From NCBI GenBank assembly GCA_002493325.1, contig DKYL01000080.1:1314-14261 (forward strand): a DNA stretch of 12,948 bases, in the 5' to 3' direction. The DNA is from Ruminococcaceae bacterium UBA7101. Its GTDB lineage: Bacteria > Bacillota > Clostridia > Oscillospirales > Acutalibacteraceae. A program made the position numbers and the translations under genes. Shown piece by piece: positions 1 through 7,966 of the stretch (positions are counted from its first letter, which is position 1; every line of letters begins with the position of its first letter). The notes below the pieces were generated by a model. The model was not told where the DNA came from and ran no database searches. It was given only the letters and a program-made list of their open reading frames with translations.

Positions 1-444
1 TATATTAATCATGATATTGATGATGCGATAAGAGCAGATGTTATGGCTGAGGAGGATATACCTTTGTCACTCAGAATGCAGCTTGGCATGACGAAATCAC
101 AGCGTATCAACAATATGGTGCGTGATGTTATTTATAACAGCAATGACAAAATAAGAATGAGTGATGACTGCTATACCGCCTTTATGGATTTGCATGATTT
201 TATGTTCACTGCAGTTTATACCAATCCTGTTTGCAAGGGTGAGGAAACAAAGGCTGTTGATATGCTGCATAAAATATACAGTCATTACATTAATCATATT
301 GAGGATATGCCTGAAATTTATTCAAAAATTGCTGAAACAGATGGTGAAGAACGGGCTGTATGTGATTACATAGCAGGTATGAGTGACGTATACGCTCTTA
401 AAATATTTAACCAATTATTCGTGCCGATGTTCTGGCATGACTGA
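1..444 (+). CDS. dgt: Deoxyguanosinetriphosphate triphosphohydrolase, C-terminal part (5' end outside window)
   Basis: The reading frame is open from the first base, so this is the 3' part of a gene that begins upstream; the first in-frame ATG at 43 is internal. The first visible residues, YINHDIDDAIRAD, match the late HD-superfamily element of dGTPases, where an aspartate helps bind the catalytic metal. The family hydrolyses dGTP (often other dNTPs) to the deoxynucleoside and tripolyphosphate. The remaining helical tail of about 130 residues (SLRMQLGMTKSQRINNMVRD and on) fits the C-terminal region of the family, and the end MFWHD followed by TGA looks natural. The next gene, dnaG, starts 25 bases downstream. 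dgt before dnaG-rpoD is a common clostridial order, which supports the call. The main HD motif is not in the window, so activity cannot be judged. Confidence 0.9.
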   Translation, partial: YINHDIDDAIRADVMAEEDIPLSLRMQLGMTKSQRINNMVRDVIYNSNDKIRMSDDCYTAFMDLHDFMFTAVYTNPVCKGEETKAVDMLHKIYSHYINHIEDMPEIYSKIAETDGEERAVCDYIAGMSDVYALKIFNQLFVPMFWHD

Positions 445-469
445 TAACAGATAGAAAGGAGTTGAGATT

Positions 470-2212
470 ATGGCTTTGAGTGAAGCTTTTTTGCAGGAAT
501 TAAAATTCAAGACAGATATTGAAGACATTATCTCAACCTATGTTACACTGAGAAAGAATGGCTCAACCTCAAAAGGCTTGTGTCCTTTTCATAATGAGAA
601 AACGCCTTCCTTTACTGTATATAATGATACGCAGTCCTTTTACTGCTTCGGCTGCGGTGCAGGCGGTGACGCTGTTACTTTTATAAAGAAAATTGAAAAT
701 CTTGATTATATTGATGCGGTTAAGCTGCTTGCCCAGCGTGCAGGACTGCAAATGCCTGATAATAACAGCTATGACGACAGCCTTTCAAAAAAAAGACGCC
801 GTGTGCTTGAAATAAACCGCGAAACAGCCAAATTCTACTATTCATATCTGATAAGCCCGCAGGGCAGGGTTGGTCTTGATTACTTTTTAAACCGTGGTCT
901 TTCCATGAATACCATTAAAAGATTCGGTCTTGGCTTTGCTCCTGACGAATGGGACAGTCTGCTCAAGCATTTAAAATCAAAAGGCTATCGACCGAGTGAA
1001 ATGGTTGAAGCAGGTGTTGTTAAAATCGGCAGAAATAATAATTATTATGACACCTTTAAAAACAGAGTTATGACTCCGATTATTGATGTCAGAGGCAATG
1101 TGATTGCATTCGGCGGACGTGTGCTTGATGACAGCAAGCCTAAATATATAAATACCTCCGACACTATAGTATATAAGAAAACAAACGAGCTTTTTGCTCT
1201 CAATCTTGCAAAGGACAGCGGCAAGGATAATTTAATTCTCTGTGAGGGGTATATGGATGTTATTGCTATGCATCAGGCAGGCTTTACAAATGCTGTTGCA
1301 GGCTGCGGAACTGCCCTTACAAACGAACAGGTCAGACTGATAAGCAGATATGCAAAAGAGGTTATTCTTGCCTATGATGCCGACGAAGCAGGGCAGAAGG
1401 CTTTGAACAAGGCGGTATCTTTATTTAAACAGACGGATGTAAAGGTTAAAATACCTGCTTTAGTAGGCGGCAAGGACCCTGATGAAATCATTAAAAAATA
1501 CGGCAGGGACAAGTTTAAAGGAATGCTTGACGGTGCATCAAACGACACCGAATTTGCCTTGCTCGAAATCAGAAAGAAATATAACGTAACTACATCTCAG
1601 GGGAAAATTGATTTTTTAAACGAGGCGCTTAAGGTACTTGCAGGGGTCAGTCCTATTGAACAGGATATTTATATCAGCCGATTGTCGGACGAGCTGTCCG
1701 TTGATAAATCAAGCATAAAAATTCAGCTTGATTCTTATGTGAAAAAACGTGCGTACCGTCAAAGAAGAAGCGAATATAAAACGATTGTTGATAATTCCAT
1801 TCGTGACAATCAGCGCAAAAGCTATGATGAAAATGTTTCTATAAGGCAGATTAAAGCTGAGGAAAGAATAGTCGGTCTGCTTTTAAGATATCCTGACTGT
1901 GTTAATCTGGCACGGGAGATAGACAATCGGATATTGTCATCTGCTTTTATTAAAAAAGTTTTTAACGAAATTATAAAACGGCTTGATGCGCAGCTTGATA
2001 TTGATTTGATTCATTTCAGCGCAGTATTAACAAGTGATGAGCTTGGCAGATTGTCGGGTATCATTGCAAGAACAAGGGAAAGCAAGGATGCCAAAAAGGA
2101 ATTTAAAGATTGTATATCTATAATTCAAAATGAATATGATAAGAATATCATTAAACCGTCTGATACGATGAGTGATGATGAATTCAGAAATATGTTCAAT
2201 AAGAATACATAA
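470..2212 (+). CDS. dnaG: DNA primase DnaG
   Basis: Synthesises RNA primers for lagging-strand and restart replication, working with the replicative helicase. At 580 residues it is close to the usual bacterial length. The N-terminal CHC2 zinc finger has all ligands (C38, H41, C59, C62). The central RNA-polymerase core (about 115-250) includes [19 protein letters not shown]. The TOPRIM domain carries the metal-binding acidic residues in [10 protein letters not shown] (E259) and [11 protein letters not shown] (D303, D305). Residues from about 460 to the end form the helical helicase-binding region, which is less conserved. AAAGGAG at 455-461, 8 bases before the ATG, is a strong ribosome binding site and settles the start. 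It lies between dgt and rpoD, the standard macromolecular-synthesis arrangement. No missing residues or frame breaks are seen. Confidence 0.98.
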   Translation: MALSEAFLQELKFKTDIEDIISTYVTLRKNGSTSKGLCPFHNEKTPSFTVYNDTQSFYCFGCGAGGDAVTFIKKIENLDYIDAVKLLAQRAGLQMPDNNSYDDSLSKKRRRVLEINRETAKFYYSYLISPQGRVGLDYFLNRGLSMNTIKRFGLGFAPDEWDSLLKHLKSKGYRPSEMVEAGVVKIGRNNNYYDTFKNRVMTPIIDVRGNVIAFGGRVLDDSKPKYINTSDTIVYKKTNELFALNLAKDSGKDNLILCEGYMDVIAMHQAGFTNAVAGCGTALTNEQVRLISRYAKEVILAYDADEAGQKALNKAVSLFKQTDVKVKIPALVGGKDPDEIIKKYGRDKFKGMLDGASNDTEFALLEIRKKYNVTTSQGKIDFLNEALKVLAGVSPIEQDIYISRLSDELSVDKSSIKIQLDSYVKKRAYRQRRSEYKTIVDNSIRDNQRKSYDENVSIRQIKAEERIVGLLLRYPDCVNLAREIDNRILSSAFIKKVFNEIIKRLDAQLDIDLIHFSAVLTSDELGRLSGIIARTRESKDAKKEFKDCISIIQNEYDKNIIKPSDTMSDDEFRNMFNKNT

Positions 2213-2229
2213 AACAGAGGAGATTTATT

Positions 2230-3360
2230 ATGAAGGAAATTAATTTAACACCGCAGGCACCTGTAAGCGACGATAAAAAACAGGCTGCTTTTAAGAAGCT
2301 TGTAGAGCGTGGAAAGCAGACAGGTCATCTTTCAACACAGGAAATTGATACGCTTATTGTTGAACTTGATTTGGATGTGGAGGAGCTCGAAAAGCTTAAT
2401 GAGCAAATTGATGCTGCTAATATCAGTATTATTGATGATTTTTCTGCTGAAGCCTTTGAAAGCCTCAGTCTTGAGGTTGATTTGCCTAAGGAAACAGATG
2501 CAGCAGATACAGTTGCTGTTAACGATAATGCCGCAATGGATGACCCTGTTAAGGTTTATCTTAAAGAAATCGGTAAGGTTCCTCTTTTAACTGCTGAGGA
2601 GGAAATTGAGCTTGCCATCCGTATTTCCGACGATGATGAAAATGCGAAGAAAAGACTTGCAGAGGCTAATCTGCGTCTTGTTGTAAGCATTGCCAAGCGT
2701 TATGTTGGCAGGGGAATGCAGTTCCTTGATTTAATTCAGGAGGGCAATCTCGGTCTGATTAAGGCAGTTGACAAGTTTGATTATACAAAGGGCTTTAAGT
2801 TCTCCACTTATGCTACATGGTGGATCAGACAGGCTATCACACGTGCAATTGCCGATCAGGCAAGAACTATCCGTATTCCTGTTCATATGGTTGAAACCAT
2901 AAACAAGGTTAAAAAGGCGAACAGCCAGCTTCTTCATACAAACGGCAGAGAGCCTACTCCTGATGAAATTGCAGAATTCCTTGATATGCCTGTTGATAAG
3001 GTAAGGGAAATTTTAAGGGTTGCGCAGGAACCTGTATCGCTTGAAACACCAATAGGCGAGGAGGAGGATTCACATCTTGGTGATTTTATACCTGATGATG
3101 AAGCCCTTGCACCTGCAGATGCGGCATCCATGAGTCTGCTCAAAGAACAGCTTTCAGATGTTCTTAAAACGCTTACCCCGCGAGAGGAAAAGGTTCTGTC
3201 ACTTCGCTTTGGTCTTGAGGACGGCAACCCCAAAACACTTGAAGAGGTCGGCAAGGAATTTAATGTTACAAGAGAGAGAATCAGACAGATTGAGGCAAAG
3301 GCACTCAGAAAGCTGCGACATCCGAGCAGAAGTAAAAAGTTGAGGGATTTCTTAGACTAA
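2230..3360 (+). CDS. rpoD: RNA polymerase primary sigma factor (RpoD/SigA)
   Basis: The main housekeeping sigma-70 factor, which directs RNA polymerase to promoters with -35 TTGACA and -10 TATAAT. All regions are visible in 376 residues: a short acidic region 1.1 (about 13-85), region 1.2 ([18 protein letters not shown], 104-121), regions 2.1-2.4 (about 142-215, with [19 protein letters not shown] and [20 protein letters not shown]), region 3 (about 216-295) and region 4 (305-376) with the helix-turn-helix [20 protein letters not shown]. The compact size without the long non-conserved insert of proteobacterial RpoD is typical of Bacillota. AGAGGAG at 2216-2222, 7 bases before the ATG, is a strong ribosome binding site. 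The gene follows dnaG by 17 bases, and its TAA shares one base with the next ATG. I found no convincing internal promoter just upstream. Confidence 0.98.
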   Translation: MKEINLTPQAPVSDDKKQAAFKKLVERGKQTGHLSTQEIDTLIVELDLDVEELEKLNEQIDAANISIIDDFSAEAFESLSLEVDLPKETDAADTVAVNDNAAMDDPVKVYLKEIGKVPLLTAEEEIELAIRISDDDENAKKRLAEANLRLVVSIAKRYVGRGMQFLDLIQEGNLGLIKAVDKFDYTKGFKFSTYATWWIRQAITRAIADQARTIRIPVHMVETINKVKKANSQLLHTNGREPTPDEIAEFLDMPVDKVREILRVAQEPVSLETPIGEEEDSHLGDFIPDDEALAPADAASMSLLKEQLSDVLKTLTPREEKVLSLRFGLEDGNPKTLEEVGKEFNVTRERIRQIEAKALRKLRHPSRSKKLRDFLD

Positions 3361-3584
3361 TGACACAGGAAAAAATTAACAGAATTAATGAGCTTGCCCA
3401 TAAATCAAAATCAGTGGGCTTGACCGAGGAAGAAAAGCAGGAGCAGGCGGTGCTCAGACGTGAATATATTGATTCCTTCAAAGCAAGTCTTGTAGGTCAG
3501 CTTGAAAACACTTATATTGTTGATGAAAAGGGCAATAAGCGTAAGGTGCAAAAGAAAAATAATGGCAAAACTAATAATAATTGA
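3360..3584 (+). CDS. DUF896 (UPF0291, YnzC-like) small protein
   Basis: A 74-residue protein of the DUF896 family: the helical hairpin INRINELAHKSKSVGLTEEE followed by EQAVLRREYIDSFKASLVGQ and a basic, asparagine/lysine-rich tail. Members are widespread in Bacillota and include B. subtilis YnzC; I know of no established molecular function. It is probably cytoplasmic, with no signal peptide or membrane segment. Its ATG shares one base with the rpoD stop codon (TAATG), suggesting translational coupling; a weak GAGGG lies at 3342-3346, rather far (13 bases) from the start. The end overlaps the next gene by 23 bases. The last residues (NNGKTNNN) may be constrained more by this overlap than by function. 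The family call is confident; no role should be read from it. Confidence 0.88.
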   Translation: MTQEKINRINELAHKSKSVGLTEEEKQEQAVLRREYIDSFKASLVGQLENTYIVDEKGNKRKVQKKNNGKTNNN

Positions 3585-4224
3585 GGGGCTTGATGGCAGC
3601 GGAAAATCCACGCAGACTGCGCTGGTTGAGAGCTATTTAAAAAATAAAAATGTAAATTTCAGAAAAATTAAACTGCCTGATTATGACAGTCCGTCAAGCA
3701 CGCTTGTAAATATGTATCTCGGCGGTGAATTTGGCAGTGATGCCGATTCTGTCAATGCCTATGCGGCAGGGGCATTTTATGCTGTTGACAGATTTGCTTC
3801 ATATAAGCTGAACTGGGGCAGTGATTATGAGAATGGAACACTTATTTTAGCTGATAGATATGCTACCTCAAATTCTATATATCAGATGGAAAAGCTGCCG
3901 TATGATAAATGGGATGAATATCTTGAATGGTCGGCAGATTTTGAATATAACAAAATCGGTATTCCCAAGCCTGATTTAGTTATTTTCCTCGATATGCCTG
4001 TTGAGGTTTCACAAAAACTTATGACCTCTCGATATGACGGCGATGAAAATAAGAAAGATGTTCACGAGGCAAATGTTGACTTTCTGAATCAGTGCAGAAG
4101 GTCAGCGCTTTATACAGCAGAAAAGCAGGGCTGGGTTGTTATTCCTTGCTCTGATGGTAAAAATCCTCTGCCCATTGACGAAATACATAAAAAAATTATT
4201 TCTTATGTTGAAAAGGAACTATAA
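3562..4224 (+). CDS. tmk: Thymidylate kinase-like P-loop kinase
   Basis: Probable dTMP kinase, phosphorylating dTMP to dTDP with ATP in dTTP synthesis; 220 residues, near the usual 200-215. The Walker A loop GLDGSGKST is at 9-17, the family motif DRYATSNSIYQ at 98-108, and the strand-turn VIFLDMPVEV at 140-149. The expected P-loop, DRY and LDxP landmarks are present, but the stretch TSRYDGDENKKDVHEANVDF in the lid region differs from textbook TMPKs, so a related deoxynucleoside or (d)NMP kinase is possible. The frame is open back to a GTG-less ATG at 3502, but the ATG at 3562 puts the P-loop at the normal position and is preferred. It overlaps the DUF896 gene by 23 bases. AAAAGGA for the next gene lies within its 3' end. 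Confidence 0.85.
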   Translation: MAKLIIIEGLDGSGKSTQTALVESYLKNKNVNFRKIKLPDYDSPSSTLVNMYLGGEFGSDADSVNAYAAGAFYAVDRFASYKLNWGSDYENGTLILADRYATSNSIYQMEKLPYDKWDEYLEWSADFEYNKIGIPKPDLVIFLDMPVEVSQKLMTSRYDGDENKKDVHEANVDFLNQCRRSALYTAEKQGWVVIPCSDGKNPLPIDEIHKKIISYVEKEL

Positions 4225-4226
4225 TT

Positions 4227-5114
4227 ATGCTTACTTTTTCTAAACCCACAATTGAGGATAAAGAGTGGGTGGATGAATGCTTTAGATATGTTAACAGCTT
4301 TAACTGTGAATACACCTTCGGTAATCTGTTTGTATGGTCAACCGCTTACCGAACAGAAGTTGCAGGCTTTGAAGGCTTTATGATATGCAGATGGGGCAAA
4401 GCTCCCGACTATAAATATTCACTGCCAATCGGTAAGGGAAATTTCAAAAAAGCCGTTGAAGAGATAATTGCAGATGCAAAATCATTCGGAATCAAGCCTG
4501 TTATGTATGGTGTAACAGAAAATTATAAAAAACTTCTTGATGAATATTTTCCGAACAAATTTGATTATATTTATGATGAGGGAGATTTTGATTACATTTA
4601 TTCTGTTGAAAAAATGGCGTCATTAAGCGGTAAAAAGTATCACGGAAAGCGTAATCATATAACGAATTTTAAAAAGAATCATCCCGACTGGTCCTTTGAA
4701 ATTATTGACAGCAGTAATATTCATGAGTGTATCGAGCTTCATTCAAACTGGATTAATACACATGAGGATGACGCTGATTATTCATTTGAGTTTGAGGCAG
4801 TGCTTACCGCTTTTGAGAATTATGAAAAGCTTGGCTTTGTGGGCGGAATATTAAAGGTTGGCGGTAAAGCCATTGCTTATACAATGGGTGAAAGACATTC
4901 TGACGAATTATTTGTAACGCATTTTGAAAAGGCTCCGCCTGAAATACAGGGTGCTTACCCCATAATAAATCAGGAGTTTACAAAAAACTGCCTGATGGAC
5001 TATCAGTATGTTAACAGGGAAGAGGACCTTGGCATTGAAGGGCTCAGAAAAGCAAAGCAGTCCTATAATCCTGAAATATTATTGAAAAAAGGTGCTGCGG
5101 TATATAATGGTTAG
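4227..5114 (+). CDS. DUF2156 domain protein (soluble relative of the MprF lysyltransferase domain)
   Basis: A 295-residue protein matching the DUF2156 family, related to the cytosolic aminoacyl-transfer domain of phosphatidylglycerol lysyltransferase (MprF) and made of GNAT-like folds. Typical stretches are YSVEKMASLSGKKYHGKRNH (125-144) followed by ITNFKKNHPDW, the segment FVGGILKVGGKAIAYTMGER (204-223), and the C-terminal VNREEDLGIEGLRKAKQSYN (262-281). No membrane segments or signal peptide are visible, so unlike full MprF it lacks a flippase part and should be cytoplasmic. An aminoacyl-tRNA-dependent or acyl-transfer activity is an inference; the substrate is unknown. AAAAGGA at 4211-4217, 9 bases before ATG, is a good ribosome binding site. 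It starts 2 bases after tmk and overlaps the following acetyltransferase gene by 8 bases. Confidence 0.85.
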   Translation: MLTFSKPTIEDKEWVDECFRYVNSFNCEYTFGNLFVWSTAYRTEVAGFEGFMICRWGKAPDYKYSLPIGKGNFKKAVEEIIADAKSFGIKPVMYGVTENYKKLLDEYFPNKFDYIYDEGDFDYIYSVEKMASLSGKKYHGKRNHITNFKKNHPDWSFEIIDSSNIHECIELHSNWINTHEDDADYSFEFEAVLTAFENYEKLGFVGGILKVGGKAIAYTMGERHSDELFVTHFEKAPPEIQGAYPIINQEFTKNCLMDYQYVNREEDLGIEGLRKAKQSYNPEILLKKGAAVYNG

Positions 5115-5574
5115 TATTATTGAAACCAATAGCTATGACAAGTCAATTATAGCACTTTGGCAGGAAGCATTCGGTGATACAGAAGAGGATGTACAATTTT
5201 TTCTTGATAATTGCCAAAATAAAAGTGTACTGACATTATCTGACAATAATGAATTGTGTGCTATGCTCTTTTTGGTTGATGCTGTTGTAAATGGTACAGA
5301 CTATAAATATATTTATGCTGCATGTACTTTCAGGAAATACAGAGGAAAAGGGTATATGTCTGCTCTTTTAAAATATGCGGTAACTGCATATAAGAATATT
5401 CTTTTAATTCCTGCTGATGATGAGCTTGTGAATTATTATAAAAAGAGAGATTTTAATAGGATTGTTGATATTAATAAGATAAAATTTAATGAATGCAGTG
5501 AGATACAGGAATATCTGTTTGAAGGCTGCTCTCTGAAAGAGCCCTTTGCACTCGCATTTGTAAAAGGTGATTGA
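5107..5574 (+). CDS. GNAT family N-acetyltransferase
   Basis: A 155-residue single-domain acetyltransferase that should transfer an acetyl group from acetyl-CoA to an unidentified amine. The acetyl-CoA pyrophosphate-binding motif is RKYRGKGYMSALL at 76-88 (R-G-K-G core), preceded by the strand YIYAACTF and followed by LLIPADDELVNYYKKRDFNR, the usual motif B region. Upstream codons allow a GTG start at 5092, but the ATG at 5107 overlaps the previous stop as ATGGTTAG, gives a compact N-terminus, and is preferred; the ribosome binding site is weak, consistent with coupling to the DUF2156 gene. Direct adjacency and overlap suggest the two work on related substrates, but this is inference. The stop is immediately followed by the DJ-1 gene start. 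Confidence 0.87.
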   Translation: MVSIIETNSYDKSIIALWQEAFGDTEEDVQFFLDNCQNKSVLTLSDNNELCAMLFLVDAVVNGTDYKYIYAACTFRKYRGKGYMSALLKYAVTAYKNILLIPADDELVNYYKKRDFNRIVDINKIKFNECSEIQEYLFEGCSLKEPFALAFVKGD

Positions 5575-5575
5575 T

Positions 5576-6115
5576 ATGGTATTTTTATTTTTGGCAGACG
5601 GATTTGAAATTATTGAGGCACTTGCACCTGTTGATATGTTAAGACGTGCAAAGCTTGATGTAAAAACTGTGGGTGTTACAGGCAAAACCGTTAAATCCTC
5701 CTGCGGTGTTGAGGTTATTGCAGATATTACAATTGATGAATTTGTCTATGATCATGTTGATGCAGTAATTCTTCCCGGAGGTATGCCGGGTACACTTAAC
5801 CTTGAAAATAATGAGATTGTTCAGTCAGCAGTTGATAAAGCTGTGCGTGACAATGCATTAGTCTGTGCAATATGTGCTGCACCGTCAATTCTCGGTCATA
5901 AGGGCTTGCTTAACGGAAAAAATGCAATTGCTTTCCCGGGCTTTGAAAAGGATTTGCTTGGTGCTGAAATCTCAGCAGAGCACGTTGTAGCCGACGGCAA
6001 TTTTATTACAGCCAAGGGCGCAGGTGTTGCCACTGAGTTCGGCTTAAAGATTGTTGAAATGCTTACTGACAGAGAAACTGCCGATAATATTAAGGATACC
6101 ATACAATGCAGATAA
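5576..6115 (+). CDS. DJ-1/PfpI family protein
   Basis: A 179-residue protein of the DJ-1/ThiJ/PfpI superfamily. The family's activated cysteine sits in the nucleophile elbow LVCAICAAPSIL as C100, and the partner glutamate is E14 in FADGFEIIEAL-like context (actual LADGFEIIEAL). The oxyanion-region GGMPG is at 68-72. Length and motifs match the DJ-1 branch (YajL/ThiJ type), whose members are linked to oxidative or glyoxal stress and proposed deglycase or chaperone roles; the exact activity of this one cannot be read from sequence. A GTG at 5567 is possible, but the ATG at 5576 with AAAGG at 5563-5567 is the better start. The gene follows the acetyltransferase stop by one base and overlaps the folate gene by 10 bases. 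Confidence 0.92.
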   Translation: MVFLFLADGFEIIEALAPVDMLRRAKLDVKTVGVTGKTVKSSCGVEVIADITIDEFVYDHVDAVILPGGMPGTLNLENNEIVQSAVDKAVRDNALVCAICAAPSILGHKGLLNGKNAIAFPGFEKDLLGAEISAEHVVADGNFITAKGAGVATEFGLKIVEMLTDRETADNIKDTIQCR

Positions 6116-6663
6116 AAAAAGAGCTTAGAAAAGAATTAAAAGCAAAAAGAAAAAATATTGAAAAAAAACAGCAGAGTGATGAATTTATAAGAGAAAATCT
6201 AATCTGCAGTGATTTGTATTTGGATGCAAAGCAGGTGTTGCTTTATGCCCACCTTGATGATGAAATCAATATGGATGATTGTATAAATGATGCCTTACTG
6301 CTTGGAAAGAAAGTCGCTTTACCTGTTTGTACTGACGATAACGGGAATATGGAGTTTTATTATATCCGCTCAATACATGATTTAAAGGCTGGCTTTTTCG
6401 GTGTTCGTGAGCCTGATATAAATAAATGTGAAAAGGTCATTGATTTTTCTGGTTCAATCTGTATTGTTCCTGCTATTGCCTATGATAAAAAAGGTTATCG
6501 TCTTGGATACGGCAAAGGCTATTATGACAGATTTTTAAAAAATAATACTTTAATTTCTGTCGGAGTGTGTTATAATGAATTGATTGAGGATAATCTGCCA
6601 CGTGATGAGTATGATATTCCTGTTAACTATATTATTACTCAGAACGGCTTAATTGTTGTTTAA
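6106..6663 (+). CDS. 5-formyltetrahydrofolate cyclo-ligase
   Basis: Converts 5-formyltetrahydrofolate to 5,10-methenyltetrahydrofolate using ATP, returning a storage or inhibitory folate to the one-carbon pool. At 185 residues it has the normal length. The signature GYRLGYGKGYYDRFL is at 130-144, preceded by IVPAIAYDKKG; FFGVREPD (97-104) is the usual substrate-side loop, and the N-terminal lysine-rich helix (KKELRKELKAKR) supplies the ATP-binding basic residues. The ATG overlaps the DJ-1 stop by 10 bases in another frame, suggesting coupled translation. The first 60 bases are very A-rich, with an A7 run at 6114-6120 and an A8 run at 6161-6168. The family is equivalent to B. subtilis YqgN and E. 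coli YgfA. A possible internal promoter lies near its 3' end. Confidence 0.95.
   Translation: MQIKKELRKELKAKRKNIEKKQQSDEFIRENLICSDLYLDAKQVLLYAHLDDEINMDDCINDALLLGKKVALPVCTDDNGNMEFYYIRSIHDLKAGFFGVREPDINKCEKVIDFSGSICIVPAIAYDKKGYRLGYGKGYYDRFLKNNTLISVGVCYNELIEDNLPRDEYDIPVNYIITQNGLIVV
6549..6576 (+). promoter_or_regulatory. Possible extended -10 promoter for mltG-trhP
   Basis: TATAAT at 6571-6576 is preceded by TG at 6568-6569 with one intervening base, making a perfect extended -10 element. A weak -35-like TTTAAT is at 6549-6554, 16 bases away. Transcription would begin near 6583, leaving about 98 bases before the mltG ATG. The bases also encode conserved residues (CYN) of the cyclo-ligase, so the match may be a by-product of coding; sequence alone does not decide. 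Confidence 0.33.
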
Positions 6664-6680
6664 AACGGGAGGAATTTTCA

Positions 6681-7964
6681 ATGGATAATGATGAATTCAA
6701 GCTGGATGAAAGCGGAATTAATCCTACCGATACTTCCAGTCAGGAAAATAAGGATATTTATTTTTCAAATATGGAGGCTGCTGAACCTGAAGCAGTCAAG
6801 CCTGCTGAGCAGACTGCTGTAGTTAAAAGAAGAGCGCCGAAAATTCAAAAGGGGCAAAGCATCGCCGGCACTTACATATTCTTTATTGTTGTAATTGTCG
6901 TTTCAATGCTTCTGTCCATTTATGCAGTTCTTTGTATGAATGATGTGCTTGCGATTACTAAAAGCAGCTCTTCCGTAACAATAACACTTAATGAACAGCT
7001 TAACGATATGAATGAGGCTGTGGATTTGCTTGCTGACAACGGACTTATTAAGTGTAAAAATTTCTGTAAGCTTTTTGCAAAGTTCAGAGAAGAGCAGGTA
7101 GGTCCTCAGTGGCGCAACGGCGTATATTTTGAGGACAAGGGCTATGAAGCAGGTGTTTATTATCTCAATGCCAAAATGGGTCTTGAGGGTATGCTGCAGG
7201 CTATGCACGGGAACAATGTAACTGCTGAAACAGTAAGAATCCCATTCCCTGAAGGCTTGTCAACAGCAGAAATTGTTGATAAGCTTGTAAATAATGAGGT
7301 TTGTGATAAAGCAGCATTATTATCCGTTATTCAGACTGTTGATTTCTCTTATTCACTTGTTAACGGACTTGAAGCTGATGAAAAAATCCCTTATAGGCTT
7401 GAGGGTTATCTTTTCCCCGATACCTATGATTTCTATGTCGGTGAAAGTGCAAGCTCTGTTATTAAGAAATTCCTTGCCAACGGTGATGCAAAGATTACAG
7501 AGAAGCACAGAGAGCGTGCGAAAGAGCTCGGCTATTCGATGTATGAAATTATTACAATTGCTTCCATTATTCAGTATGAAGCAGGTGATGTTGACCAGAT
7601 GAAGGAAATATCTGCTATTCTTCATAACCGTCTGGCAGATACAGTTAATTTCCCTTCAATCGGCTGTGACTCTACAAGTGACTATATTAAAAACAAGGTT
7701 GCTCCTGCATTGTCCTCAACATCATCACACACTGCTGACTATTATCTCACATACTACAGCACAGATATGTCATCAACTGTTGTCGGTTTGCCTGCAGGAC
7801 CGATTTGCAACCCCGGTATGGACGCTATTAATGCAGCTCTTTACCCTGCAGATTCCAATAATTACTTCTTCTTCCACGATAATAAGGGTAATATGTATAC
7901 TGCAGAAACAAATCAGGAATTTGAACAAAAGAAAAACACTTATGCACCTTATCTGAATTATTGA
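6681..7964 (+). CDS. mltG: Endolytic murein transglycosylase MltG (YceG-like)
   Basis: Membrane-anchored lytic transglycosylase that cuts nascent glycan strands and helps set their length during wall synthesis. The 427 residues show an acidic cytosolic tail (1-60), one membrane segment (about 62-86, TYIFFIVVIVVSMLLSIYAV), and an extracellular YceG domain. Landmarks are EGYLFPDTYDF (241-251), IASIIQYEAG (293-302), AILHNRL (312-318), and the closing GLPAGPICNPGMDAINAALY (369-388). E300 is the probable catalytic glutamate; where many relatives have IVEKE, this protein has IIQYE, keeping only the second glutamate. GGGAGGA at 6667-6673, 7 bases before the ATG, is the strongest ribosome binding site here. 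trhP follows after 2 bases, matching the mltG...trhP neighbourhood of B. subtilis (yrrL-yrrO). Confidence 0.95.
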   Translation: MDNDEFKLDESGINPTDTSSQENKDIYFSNMEAAEPEAVKPAEQTAVVKRRAPKIQKGQSIAGTYIFFIVVIVVSMLLSIYAVLCMNDVLAITKSSSSVTITLNEQLNDMNEAVDLLADNGLIKCKNFCKLFAKFREEQVGPQWRNGVYFEDKGYEAGVYYLNAKMGLEGMLQAMHGNNVTAETVRIPFPEGLSTAEIVDKLVNNEVCDKAALLSVIQTVDFSYSLVNGLEADEKIPYRLEGYLFPDTYDFYVGESASSVIKKFLANGDAKITEKHRERAKELGYSMYEIITIASIIQYEAGDVDQMKEISAILHNRLADTVNFPSIGCDSTSDYIKNKVAPALSSTSSHTADYYLTYYSTDMSSTVVGLPAGPICNPGMDAINAALYPADSNNYFFFHDNKGNMYTAETNQEFEQKKNTYAPYLNY

Positions 7965-7966
7965 TT

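Noticed and set aside
43..444. A complete 133-residue gene starting at the ATG at 43
   Set aside because: The frame is open to base 1 and the upstream residues carry the conserved dGTPase element, so the ATG is internal to a truncated dgt.
2119..2124. TATAAT upstream of rpoD within dnaG as an internal promoter
   Set aside because: No -35 match at 16-18 bases upstream and no extended -10 TG; AT-rich coding sequence gives such boxes by chance.
2934..3254. Minus-strand open frame of 106 codons inside rpoD
   Set aside because: It is serine-rich with no recognisable domain and lies fully opposite the highly conserved rpoD; a shadow frame.
3502..3561. Upstream extension of the thymidylate kinase to 3502
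   Set aside because: It would add 20 unrelated residues before the P-loop and increase the overlap with the DUF896 gene; ATG 3562 gives the normal family N-terminus.
5082..5108. TTGAAA...TATAAT promoter-like pair before the acetyltransferase gene
   Set aside because: The spacer is only 15 bases and the -10 box overlaps the start codon, so RNA would begin after the ATG.
6114..6168. A7 and A8 runs at the start of the cyclo-ligase gene as programmed slippage sites
   Set aside because: The reading frame is intact with a normal family N-terminus rich in lysine codons; no alternative frame product is supported.
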